NCBI GenBank assembly: GCA_030632725.1
Contig: DAOVUF010000013.1
Span: 1-32,027 of the forward strand
DNA: 32,027 nucleotides
Direction of reading: 5' to 3'
Source: QNES01 sp023143415
Lineage (GTDB): Bacteria > Pseudomonadota > Gammaproteobacteria > Beggiatoales > Beggiatoaceae
Shown in pieces: positions 8,093 to 16,400 of this stretch. Every line of letters starts with the position of its first letter. Position 1 is the stretch's first letter. The position numbers and the translations under genes are program-made. Below the pieces are notes generated by a model that did not search any database, was not told where the DNA came from, and saw nothing but the letters and a program-made list of their open reading frames with translations.

Positions 8093-8564
8093 TATTTATT
8101 TTTGACGGTGTTGTATCTTTTTCTCGGAAAATTAATAAAAGTAAGGGTTTAAGAATTAAAAAAAACAATTTTAAAATCTCGGTAAAAGTAAACCGTTCCG
8201 CCTCCGCCTTTGGGGGCTCCACTCGTTCCTCAACATTTCAAAAATCAATCTGCCAAAAAAATTTTACTTTGGTCCATTAATTTCTGTTTTTTAGGAGTGG
8301 GGAAAAAACAAAAAAACAAAGACAAAGACATGCCGAATGCCTAAGTTTTCGTTATAAATCAAGTTAGATATACCATATATTATTCCTTTTTATAAAAGCC
8401 GATTCTTAATACGGCAGAGATTAAAAGCAGTTAATCATGTAGAGATGCCCGTTTCAAAAAAATATTTATTTTGTTTCTGTAACAGAAAACAATCTGTCGC
8501 AAAACTCTTTTAAAATCAATTAGTTATAATGACTAAAATGCTTGTAAAAAGTTACAAAAAAGAC

Positions 8565-8592
8565 TTGACTTATTCCTGCAATACTGTATAAT
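8565..8592 (+). promoter_or_regulatory. Strong sigma-70 promoter
   Basis: TTGACT (8565-8570) and TATAAT (8587-8592) are separated by 16 bases. This promoter drives the plus-strand group beginning at 8678, leaving a leader of about 80 bases. Confidence 0.7.
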
Positions 8593-8677
8593 GTACTTAT
8601 GTTTAATTTTATGTTCTTTTACAATCAGGCGATACACAAAAGGTGTTATTTTTCAATCCAGATAATAGGACACTACT

Positions 8678-9286
8678 ATGAAAAATGAATTTAATACAGC
8701 ACGCAAATCAGCAATTTTTGGAAAAGCCTATTCACGTCACGATCAATGCGTTTCCAGGCATATCATAAACGGTCCTTTAAAAGGGGCGGTTTTTACGAAT
8801 CGGGTATGGCAGGAGGGTTTTAATCCTGAGATTTTCTGTAGTGTTTCGCTCCCTTTTCATGAGCAAAGTAAAGCAAAAGAGTTTGTGGACAATGCGATGA
8901 GCGCAAGTACGATTCCTTTCATCCATGAAGGGATGGAAATACGCCGTGGCAAAAGAACAAACGAAAACTATGAAGTGAAGGTTTTGTTTACGTCAAAAAC
9001 GCTGCCTTTAGAGGCGGTGAAGGCAATTGTAGAAACGGATTTATATCTTGCGTTAGAAATGCAGGAATTTGAAGTCAAACCGTTTCACGCCCAAAAACTA
9101 AAGATTGCTTTCCAACAATTGAATGAGCACCAATACGATTTAACGGCCATTATAGTCTGGACTGCGAAATTAATCCGGTGCGATATGAAAACAGCAGGAA
9201 ACCTCATTGAGCAGTTTGTTGATGGCGGCTTTTTCACCTTGAATAGAAATTTTGATAACGATATTATGACGCTTATCAAGAATTAG
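8678..9286 (+). CDS. Hypothetical protein, 202 residues
   Basis: I do not recognise the family. The protein looks soluble and mixed alpha/beta, with no signal peptide or membrane helix. The C-terminal 60 residues are helical and resemble a small winged-helix or helical bundle (LTAIIVWTAKLIRCDMKTAG then LIEQFVDGGFF). The start at 8678 is the first ATG after the promoter at 8565-8592. It is the first gene of a group that also holds a SLOG protein and leads toward the RecT gene, so a part in element maintenance is possible but not shown. Confidence 0.6.
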   Translation: MKNEFNTARKSAIFGKAYSRHDQCVSRHIINGPLKGAVFTNRVWQEGFNPEIFCSVSLPFHEQSKAKEFVDNAMSASTIPFIHEGMEIRRGKRTNENYEVKVLFTSKTLPLEAVKAIVETDLYLALEMQEFEVKPFHAQKLKIAFQQLNEHQYDLTAIIVWTAKLIRCDMKTAGNLIEQFVDGGFFTLNRNFDNDIMTLIKN

Positions 9287-9293
9287 CGGCGAA

Positions 9294-9402
9294 ACACAAG
9301 CTCATTGTTGGGCTTGTGTCGCAGTGAGGTGATGCTCACTGTCTGATGATGCCAGTCAGTTCCTACCCGTTAGTGCATCGCTTTCGATGTACTAACGGGT
9401 AG
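9294..9402 (+). other. Three consecutive hairpins in an intergenic gap
   Basis: Hairpins form at 9294-9301/9312-9319 (8 bp), 9322-9327/9336-9341 (6 bp) and 9363-9380/9385-9402. The last has an uninterrupted 12-bp outer stem and a near-perfect inner continuation closing on a CTTT loop. None is followed by a T-run, so a simple terminator is unlikely. They may act as an RNA stabiliser, processing signal or structured leader for the next gene. Confidence 0.5.
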
Positions 9403-9433
9403 CAATTGGCTATCTTACGCTCATAATTTCAAC

Positions 9434-9664
9434 ATGGAAATAGAAATTATAACAAATATCGTCTCTTATCCGAAGACGATAACAACGGCAAAAACTTTTT
9501 GCGATTCTTTAGAGGAAATTGCTTCTAAAAATCATGACTTTCTCTCTGAAGGTGAACTGGATATATTCATTCCAATCCTACGAACCCTCTGGGAGCAATG
9601 TGCAAAACATATTGTTTACGAAGAAGAAAAGGTAAACAGTGCGAACAATGACGAACCATTCTAA
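9434..9664 (+). CDS. Small acidic hypothetical protein, 76 residues
   Basis: This small, mainly helical, acidic protein matches nothing I know. It begins at an ATG after the triple hairpin. Its end overlaps the start of the SLOG gene by 26 bases, which suggests co-translation. No membrane segment or signal is seen. Support comes mainly from its position within a coding run and the overlap. Confidence 0.5.
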   Translation: MEIEIITNIVSYPKTITTAKTFCDSLEEIASKNHDFLSEGELDIFIPILRTLWEQCAKHIVYEEEKVNSANNDEPF

Positions 9665-10094
9665 ACTCATCGTCGCGGGATGTCGTAGCTTTACAAATTA
9701 TCCTTTATTAGCAGAATGTCTAAATAATTTCTATTATCAGAATTTTTCACGAACAATAGAAATTGTTTGCGGCGAAGCAAGAGGTGCAGATAAACTGGGC
9801 CGAAGATGGTTTGAAGAAAACCAAAGTAGTTTGAAAAAACTCATAAATATTAAGAGCTTTCCAGTTATGCCTGAACAATGGCAATCTCATGGAAAACAGG
9901 CAGGTTATTTCAGAAATCGTCAAATGGCAGAATATGCCACACACCTAATCGCATTTTGGGATGGAAACGTAAACCAAAGCGGTACTTATCTGATGATAGG
10001 GATTGCGGAATCCTTATCGTTAGATATTGAAGTCGTTCGATTTACTCCTCCTCGTAAGCCCGAAATGCAAGAATTACCTCCAATTTTCTGTTAA
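9639..10094 (+). CDS. YspA-like SLOG-superfamily protein (DUF2493)
   Basis: The pattern is characteristic: LIVAGCRSFTNYPLL near the N-terminus (Rossmann strand and loop), IEIVCGEARGADKLGRRW (the G-x-ARGAD signature), then FPVMPEQW, HGKQAGYFRNRQMAEYATHL and LIAFWDGN. SLOG proteins bind or sense nucleotides or nucleotide-derived ligands; YspA members are common on phages and plasmids but lack an assigned reaction. I start at the GTG at 9639, because AAAGG lies at the right distance from it, rather than at the ATG nine bases later. A second SLOG domain occurs in the giant exported protein at 21333-26414. Family assignment is confident; role is not. Confidence 0.85.
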   Translation: MRTMTNHSKLIVAGCRSFTNYPLLAECLNNFYYQNFSRTIEIVCGEARGADKLGRRWFEENQSSLKKLINIKSFPVMPEQWQSHGKQAGYFRNRQMAEYATHLIAFWDGNVNQSGTYLMIGIAESLSLDIEVVRFTPPRKPEMQELPPIFC

Positions 10095-10129
10095 ACACAA
10101 TAGGCACCGCCTATTTGTGTTAGGCGGTG
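10094..10129 (+). promoter_or_regulatory. Two mutually exclusive hairpins before a ribosome binding site
   Basis: Hairpin one pairs 10094-10105 with 10109-10121 (one bulge). Hairpin two pairs CACCGCCTA (10105-10113) with TAGGCGGTG (10121-10129), nine perfect pairs. They share bases and cannot coexist. The second abuts the GGAG ribosome site of the gene at 10144. This could be a translational switch coupled to ribosomes finishing the SLOG gene. Confidence 0.45.
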
Positions 10130-10143
10130 TTGGAGTAAATATT

Positions 10144-10545
10144 ATGGATCACATTATCGAAACGTTTGATTTCTCAGACTATTCAATATCTGAAGTGCTC
10201 GCAGAATACACAGCCACACCATCTGGCAGGATAGTATGTGGCATACCTTGCGACCGCACTGTTGAATTTGAGATGGCTATTTGTGATGCCATCGCAACGT
10301 GCGAACCTTTAGCACATTTTGCGAAACGTGCAATTGAACGATGGGAAGACGAACAATTGAAGGCAAATCACAATTCGGAAACAAGTTGTGAAGCTGCAAA
10401 TGACAACAATTATGTCGTTACAGCGCAATATTTACACCAATACGTTGGTAAACACAAGCACAACCTAAATCAATCTGAATGGCTTGCCGACGAACCAGTA
10501 TGCACGCAATACCATTCAAAAACGTCCATGGAGAGAACGTCGTAA
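10144..10545 (+). CDS. Hypothetical protein, 133 residues
   Basis: I do not recognise this protein. The first 80 residues are compact and acidic (FDFSDYSISEVLAEYTATPS, then CGIPCDRTVEFEMAI); the tail is polar and histidine-rich. The frame is open upstream into the SLOG gene, but the ATG at 10144 has GGAG eight bases before it and is preferred. It is the last gene before the intrinsic terminator at 10581-10610. Confidence 0.55.
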   Translation: MDHIIETFDFSDYSISEVLAEYTATPSGRIVCGIPCDRTVEFEMAICDAIATCEPLAHFAKRAIERWEDEQLKANHNSETSCEAANDNNYVVTAQYLHQYVGKHKHNLNQSEWLADEPVCTQYHSKTSMERTS

Positions 10546-10580
10546 CGAGCTTTACATGATGCTTAAAACTTAAACGAAAG

Positions 10581-10610
10581 CGGTTGTCTGGCAGGACAGC
10601 CGTTTTTTTT
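10581..10610 (+). terminator. Rho-independent terminator
   Basis: An 8-bp stem (10581-10588 with 10595-10602, one G-T pair) is followed directly by eight T residues. It ends the group at 8678-10545 and separates it from the RecT gene. Confidence 0.8.
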
Positions 10611-10638
10611 CACAAAAATCAAAGGGAAACATATTATC

Positions 10639-12054
10639 ATGGCTATGAAAGCAAGTCAAGAAACAGTAACAGAAGTGAAAGGCGGAAATAATATGCCGCC
10701 TCTTAAATTTGAGGTGAACAGTTCTGTTGCTAAGGTAGCTTACGTCGCAGAGTTCAATGATGTAAAACAGCTTTGGTGGCTAGCAGGCGTACTCGCAAAT
10801 TCAGCCGCTGTAGGTAGCGGATTGAAAGGTTCCGCGGAAACGACATTTGCTGCCATTTTGCTTGGTTTGGAAATTGGCTTATCGCCGATGCAAGCTGTCC
10901 AAAATATTATGCTCGTAAAAGGAAGATTTACAGTGTGGGGCGATTCATTATTAGCTTTAGCAACAGTACATTCAGATTTTAAGGACATCACGGAAGAATT
11001 CGACGAACAAAATATGGTGGCTAAATGCACAGTCAAGCGCAAAGGACGTAAAGACGTTGTGCGTACTTTTTCAAAAGCAGACGCTACAAGAGCGGGGCTT
11101 TTCCAAAAAGACGGCCCTTGGCATACATATACGAATCGGATGCTTCAAATCCGAGCGCGGACATTTGCTATTCGTGATATGTTTCCCGATGCACTGCGAG
11201 GATTGACTTCTCGTGAGGAAATGGACGATGTCGTTCTTACGGAAAAAATAGTAAACCCAAATCTCAAGGTAAACGCGGTTAAGTCATTACCAAAGCCTGA
11301 TACATCCGATGCAACATCAAATTTTGGAAATTATCCCGATACGACAAATTTGAGAAATAGTGTATCTCGTGCTATAAACGATACGAAAAAACGCCGTGAA
11401 GAAAACGTAGAAGCTGCTTCTGCTATTCCCATAAAATCACTAGAAGCCATAACTGAAGTAGCAGCGAACATGAAATTTCTTAGCGAACATGATCATGCTT
11501 CATATGATATCGTAACAAAGAGGTTAGAAAATGAAGGGTTCGCCAACCCAAAACTGTTAAGCGACGAAAACTTTTCAAACCTGAGAATATGGCTTGCACA
11601 AAAGGTAAACGAAATTCACTCAAAAAAGCGAGCGGATGAAATCAAAGGCAAATTGCCGATGCTTTTGGAGAAATGCACAACCGACGGCAAAGGTACAAAG
11701 ACAAAACCGACCAGAAGTTTTGTTCTCAATTTTTTGAGAACAAAAAATGATGAGCAAGTCATCGAAGACTTAACCCCTGGCCGAATAAGCGAGGGTTTAG
11801 AAAAATTCAATGAAATTCTCACAGCATGGAAAAGAGAACGACCGATTTCAACAGCACAATACAAAGAACTTCAAGGACTGATTCAAGGTTGCGAATTATC
11901 AGAAGAATTCGTGATGAAGCATCCGGAAAATGCCCTATGTAAAAATTATGGCTTTAAAGCCTTAACAGAATTGCCAATTTGCCTGTTTGAAAACATGAAG
12001 GAAGTAATAAAGACCATCGGTATGTTAACACCAAAAGGTATGGCGACTCAATGA
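10639..12054 (+). CDS. RecT-family single-strand annealing recombinase with long C-terminal extension
   Basis: Residues 25-200 match the RecT recombinase family: ILLGLEIGLSPMQAVQNI, then MLVKGRFTVWGDSLLALA, a conserved KRKG pair region and the late IRARTFAIRDMFPDAL segment. RecT proteins anneal complementary single strands during recombination and repair of phage and plasmid DNA. Usual members have about 270-330 residues; this has 471. The extra C-terminal 250 residues are helical and charged and may bind a nuclease or host protein. No RecE/exonuclease neighbour is recognisable. Its last 40 residues share a motif (LFENM..IKT...PK) with the start of the next gene, whose start codon overlaps its stop (ATGA at 12051). 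Confidence 0.8.
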   Translation: MAMKASQETVTEVKGGNNMPPLKFEVNSSVAKVAYVAEFNDVKQLWWLAGVLANSAAVGSGLKGSAETTFAAILLGLEIGLSPMQAVQNIMLVKGRFTVWGDSLLALATVHSDFKDITEEFDEQNMVAKCTVKRKGRKDVVRTFSKADATRAGLFQKDGPWHTYTNRMLQIRARTFAIRDMFPDALRGLTSREEMDDVVLTEKIVNPNLKVNAVKSLPKPDTSDATSNFGNYPDTTNLRNSVSRAINDTKKRREENVEAASAIPIKSLEAITEVAANMKFLSEHDHASYDIVTKRLENEGFANPKLLSDENFSNLRIWLAQKVNEIHSKKRADEIKGKLPMLLEKCTTDGKGTKTKPTRSFVLNFLRTKNDEQVIEDLTPGRISEGLEKFNEILTAWKRERPISTAQYKELQGLIQGCELSEEFVMKHPENALCKNYGFKALTELPICLFENMKEVIKTIGMLTPKGMATQ

Positions 12055-12572
12055 AAATAAACCGAAAGGTAAACACAGGCAGTCCTATTTTTTCAGAACT
12101 GCCTGTTTGTCTGTTTGAAAATATGGAAAGGATCATAAAAACAAACAGCACACTCATACCAAAACATCTGGATTTTTTGATACACCACGTTTTTAACCCA
12201 CAAAAACGTGGTATACAAGAAAAATATACCGTAACAAATGAAGAACGTGCAATATTTTTTGGCATCCAAGCCAGAGCTTATGGTCTTGAATTTTGTGCAG
12301 ACAAGGCGGGGGTAGTTTTCAATCCTTGTCTTTATTCGGGCTATAGCGACTTAAACAAGTATTGGGAAGAAGGCGATAGCTTGGCGTTAAAACTGATTTT
12401 ACAAGGAGCTATTGAGAAAAAAACATTTTGGGATTTACCGGAGACTACTTATGAAACTCACCATATATTAATAAAAAAAATAGGGTACTTTCTTAATATG
12501 TCCGCGTTAAGTAGTTTTACGCGAGGTTTCATTTTATTTTTTAATCCCTATCAGCCTAATCGCTCCGAATAA
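12051..12572 (+). CDS. Hypothetical protein coupled to and partly duplicated from the RecT gene
   Basis: The first 40 residues repeat the end of the RecT protein: ELPVCLFENMERIIKT here against ELPICLFENMKEVIKT there, followed in both by T-L-P-K-like spacing. The remainder (about 130 residues) is unrecognised. Translation is coupled by ATGA overlap. The shared segment suggests a tandem duplication or a common interaction motif. A strong terminator follows at 12585-12618. Confidence 0.6.
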   Translation: MKINRKVNTGSPIFSELPVCLFENMERIIKTNSTLIPKHLDFLIHHVFNPQKRGIQEKYTVTNEERAIFFGIQARAYGLEFCADKAGVVFNPCLYSGYSDLNKYWEEGDSLALKLILQGAIEKKTFWDLPETTYETHHILIKKIGYFLNMSALSSFTRGFILFFNPYQPNRSE

Positions 12573-12584
12573 CAGATATTTTTT

Positions 12585-12618
12585 AAACCGTCTCGAAAAA
12601 TCGAGACGGTTTTTTTTT
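12585..12618 (+). terminator. Rho-independent terminator
   Basis: A perfect 12-bp stem (12585-12596 with 12601-12612) and a 4-base loop run into nine T residues. It ends the RecT transcript. The gap to 12740 holds nothing else I can support. Confidence 0.9.
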
Positions 12619-12740
12619 GCTCAAATTTTAAGTGCATCCTGTGCATCCGACACACGCGTTGGATTTTTTAATCCATATCCATCGTTGCTTAAAAATGCAA
12701 AAATTGCCATGCTGTTAGGGGCAAAGCGGGTTAAGGACAT

Positions 12741-13412
12741 TTACTGCGCTTTCACGCAATTAAAGAAAGCATCTTCGTTTTCATTATCAACCCACTCTTC
12801 AACGACATCATCAAGCGCATTTTTTATTGTTGTCAGGCTTGTTGTCTTAGAAAAGCAGGCACGATTTTCCAAGTCAGGCGCGTACCAATCACCATCGGGC
12901 GACATAATAGCTACTTCTATTCTATCACCAAGCGTTTTAAAAAGCGTGTACTCCCAATCGTTGTCTTGAGTTTCAGAAAATTCTTCCCACCATTTAGGAA
13001 CTTTATCCTTTTCCACCTTATCATCTTCGACACTTTCGTCTTCATCAATAATTTGTTTGCCCGCGAGCATCACAGGCAAATCAATTTCTTTTGCCATAGC
13101 CTGACAGGCTTTTAATTCACTATCAATAGTCGTCGTATTTTGCCTTAATAAAAGCAATTTTTCAAAACGTAAGTCATAAGGAGTTGTGATCATCAATTGC
13201 CCGTCATCATTTTGTAATAATTGCCCCTTAATTCCTGTACAGGTTGTAAAACTATTTTCAAAATAATCGTACTCTATCAAAACACCATAACCTGTCTGAA
13301 ACACAAAGGCAGAATTTGGCATTGGATTAACTTCTACCTTCGTGGCTGTTGCAGCGTAACTGCTACCTGACAATAGCATTAAGGCCGTAATGATTTGTTT
13401 TTTCATAAGCAT
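12741..13412 (-). CDS. Small exported protein related to a module of the neighbouring giant protein
   Basis: The natural start is MLMKKQIITALMLLSGSSYA (or the second Met at 13406), a signal peptide cleaved after SYA; the frame continues upstream to 13490 but adds no recognisable sequence. The mature protein is acidic (an EDESVEDDKVEKDK stretch) with several Cys. Its last 75 residues (DNDWEYTLF, DGDWYAPD, C, IKNALDD, FFNCVK) follow the same spacing as a segment of the adjacent 1722-residue protein (DNGWSYLFL, DGIVYEHN, C, IRMAMDDW, CLK). Probably a periplasmic or surface partner of it. It follows the giant gene on the same strand, separated by a 34-bp perfect palindrome. Confidence 0.65.
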   Translation of the reverse strand: MLMKKQIITALMLLSGSSYAATATKVEVNPMPNSAFVFQTGYGVLIEYDYFENSFTTCTGIKGQLLQNDDGQLMITTPYDLRFEKLLLLRQNTTTIDSELKACQAMAKEIDLPVMLAGKQIIDEDESVEDDKVEKDKVPKWWEEFSETQDNDWEYTLFKTLGDRIEVAIMSPDGDWYAPDLENRACFSKTTSLTTIKNALDDVVEEWVDNENEDAFFNCVKAQ

Positions 13413-13441
13413 ATTTTTTAATGATAAAAAAATTAAAGTGT

Positions 13442-13475
13442 AATTGTAAAAATGGGAATTCCCATTTTTACAATT
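13442..13475. repeat. Perfect 34-bp palindrome between two exported-protein genes
   Basis: The sequence is its own reverse complement, with centre between 13458 and 13459. It lies eight bases past the stop of the giant gene (minus strand). T residues follow on the minus strand only after about nine bases, so it may be a weak terminator, an attenuator or a dimer binding site. Confidence 0.7.
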
Positions 13476-13482
13476 TGAATAA

Positions 13483-16400
13483 TCAATCACAATTTAAGCC
13501 AATACATGCACCAGCATTTATGGCAGGATTACCAGTAATTACATTACCGCTTGTACCATTAGCCGCATCACTCCTATTTATTACATCCTGTGCAGCTTGA
13601 CCTTGAGCTTCCCGACGGATTTCTTTCTTTTCCTCGAATGTTAATTCAGTTCCCCCAATAGGTTCAACAACGATAGTGGTACTGTCAGTACCTGCGAAAG
13701 ATGCACCGACATATATCCAACCATGACTAGCAATAGGCGATGTCACGCCAATTTTCTCAGTACCGCCTTTCAAATACTTGATACCATTTGCTTTCGCCAT
13801 AATATATTCAGGACCTACACCATTCCGACAATATTTCTGGCTTTGATAAGAATGACAATTATTTTCAATATAAGGCTTTTCAAAAACCTTGTCTCCATTG
13901 CCTAGCAAGACGTAATTGGGGCCGTTTTCATTAAGACAATAGTCTGTGTTTTCCCAACGTATGCAATTTTCACCTGCACTTAAAACCTGACTGGTTTGGC
14001 CTTGTCGATACGATGGTTCAACTGCATCGGACGAATCAACTTCTTGTTGAGGTTCTTTGACTTCAACGACTTCTTGTTGAGGTTCTTTGACTTCAGTTGT
14101 TGGTGTTGATTTATCAACAGATATTGCAGAGTTTATAAATATTATCGAATGCGGTGCTTTCTTTGTAATCGCCATTACATTTTTCTCATGACCGCCTTTC
14201 AAATACTTATGCCCTTGCGTATCAATGAGATGATTATTGCCTCCACCGTTCAAACAATAAATTTCATCGTAATATAAGTAGCAAGTGCTTTCAATAACTT
14301 CCGCATCTGTCCCGCCCTTATACACTTTTTCATCGCCAAAAATAACAACAAACTCAGGCCCTTCACCATTCCGACAATATCTTACACCAGCCCACAACAA
14401 ACAATTGCTATCCAATAATTTGTCTGTTATTTGGCCTTGTCGATAAGAGGGTTCATTCGTCTCCTCCACTGGCTTTATTCTTTCTACTGTTTCAAAAGAA
14501 CCTCCCTTTAAAACTTTACTGCCATCAACAAGAGTTACAAATTCAGGTCCTTTTCCGTTAAGGCAATATAGTTCGCTGTTCCAAACTAAACATGAAGTGC
14601 CTTTGACTAGTCCCTCTCTTGAAACTCCCTGGTTATAATCGACAGGGTTTGTAACAATAGGTTTTGGGTCAACAACAGGTTCTGGTTCATCAGCGATGGG
14701 CTTTGGTTCATCAGCGATGGGCTTTGGTTCATCAGCGATGGGCTTTGGATCATCAACGATGGGCTTTGGATCATCAGCGATGGGCTTTGGTATCGAATGG
14801 TCACAAAGCTGATCATCACATCCTTTAACCCAAACGCATTTATACACATTCCAGTTAAGCATACCATTTGAGCAGAACGTATGATTTTTGTATGCAATGC
14901 AGGAGTCATCCTTTACGATAACGGCTTCTGGTTCAAGAACACCGAAGTATTCTGTTGCCATTTCTGGTGGCATTTTAAACACATAGTCCGCTTGAACGCA
15001 ACCATAAACTTCAGGCCATGCTTCACGATTACCTGTATTCTTGAACATAGCGCAATCACTTCCATCGTAGATATGATCACCATAACGCTTACCTTTGTAA
15101 AGAATAAACTTTCCTTTCAAAGCTAAACTTTGTAATGTGAAACGATTAAACTCTAGTTCTATCGTCGGGCCTATACGCACTGGTTTATCGGGAATAATCG
15201 TTGTGCTATGACTATTTTTACATCCAGGTTCGTTTAAGTTCCGTGGTAAATCACACCATTCTTTACTTCCCACTTTGGGAGGCGTATCCACTAATCCGCT
15301 CATCAATCCCGGCGTTGTTGCCACATCCTTTACGACTTCTTCCACAACACTTTTGCTTTTCGTACCTTTTGGTCTACCTTCAGAGAAAAAATCAGGATTC
15401 ATCTTTTCCGGATTATCATAATAAGGTCTTCCATAACAATTGTTTGGCCATCTATGATCATACCGCTCAGGTTCGTTATCGTAAGTTGCCACCCATTCCA
15501 GAAAACCTTTTCGTGTTTTTGACGGTAAACGTTGAGACACATCATAATCACCCCAGTCCTTTACCATTTCCGTGCGAACACAAGTACTATTTAAACTAGG
15601 TGCCATATAAACATCTCCATGCTTTTCATCATATACAGCAAATCCAAGTTTATAACGACTCAACTCAGGGCGAGGTTCCATATAATAGTACAAACCATTA
15701 TCCGCCTGCTTAAATTTAGAAAATGGCACTTCCCTGATTTTCGTAAATGGCTCGTTGTTTTTAAAACCTTCAGGATGCATAACGTCGTTAAATTCAACAA
15801 GTTCAGCGCAATCTTTCATGCCCGTATCATTTGAAAGCACATGCCGCCAATAAGTAGTCGACAAATCTGTTGCATGAAAATCATTTTGTGCTTCTTCTGG
15901 CAAGCCTTGCAATGCGTTCCAATCAATAATTTGCGTTCTCATACCCAATGGGTTACAATTGCTTGAATTACTTGTTCTGTAAAGCAACCCCTCTTCTGGG
16001 TAAGCAAGTTGAAAATTCCACCCATTCCGTTTTGAAATAGAAGAACTACCTTTAGCGGTAAAATATTTCCAGCCATTATAGCCCGGCAAATTCTTATACT
16101 TATCAATAGGAGTATTTTCCATTCTTGGAGGCAATGTCGCCACACCTTCCAATTGTGGCATAAGCATATTCTGTCCCAAGTAATATACAATGATTTTGAC
16201 AGTATCCCACCGTTCCGTTGGATTATTGATATGTTTCCATATCTCGGCGTCTTTATGAATACGATAGAATTTATCTTCAAGTACAATATAAATTTCTAAG
16301 CCAGTATCCAATGTCCAATAAAGTTGAAAACGGATTGCTTTTTTAAAGCTCTCCATTCTTTCACGAATATAATAAGATGAATAACCAAAATCAATATCAT

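Noticed and set aside
8086..8280. Plus-strand frame of 64 codons in the gap before 8678
   Set aside because: No ribosome site, and it runs through the divergent promoter of the coiled-coil gene; the composition is that of AT-rich non-coding DNA.
14607..14909. Minus-strand frame with SPSLMIQ/SPSLMNQ repeats
   Set aside because: It is an out-of-frame shadow of the 21-bp repeat region in the giant exported-protein gene.
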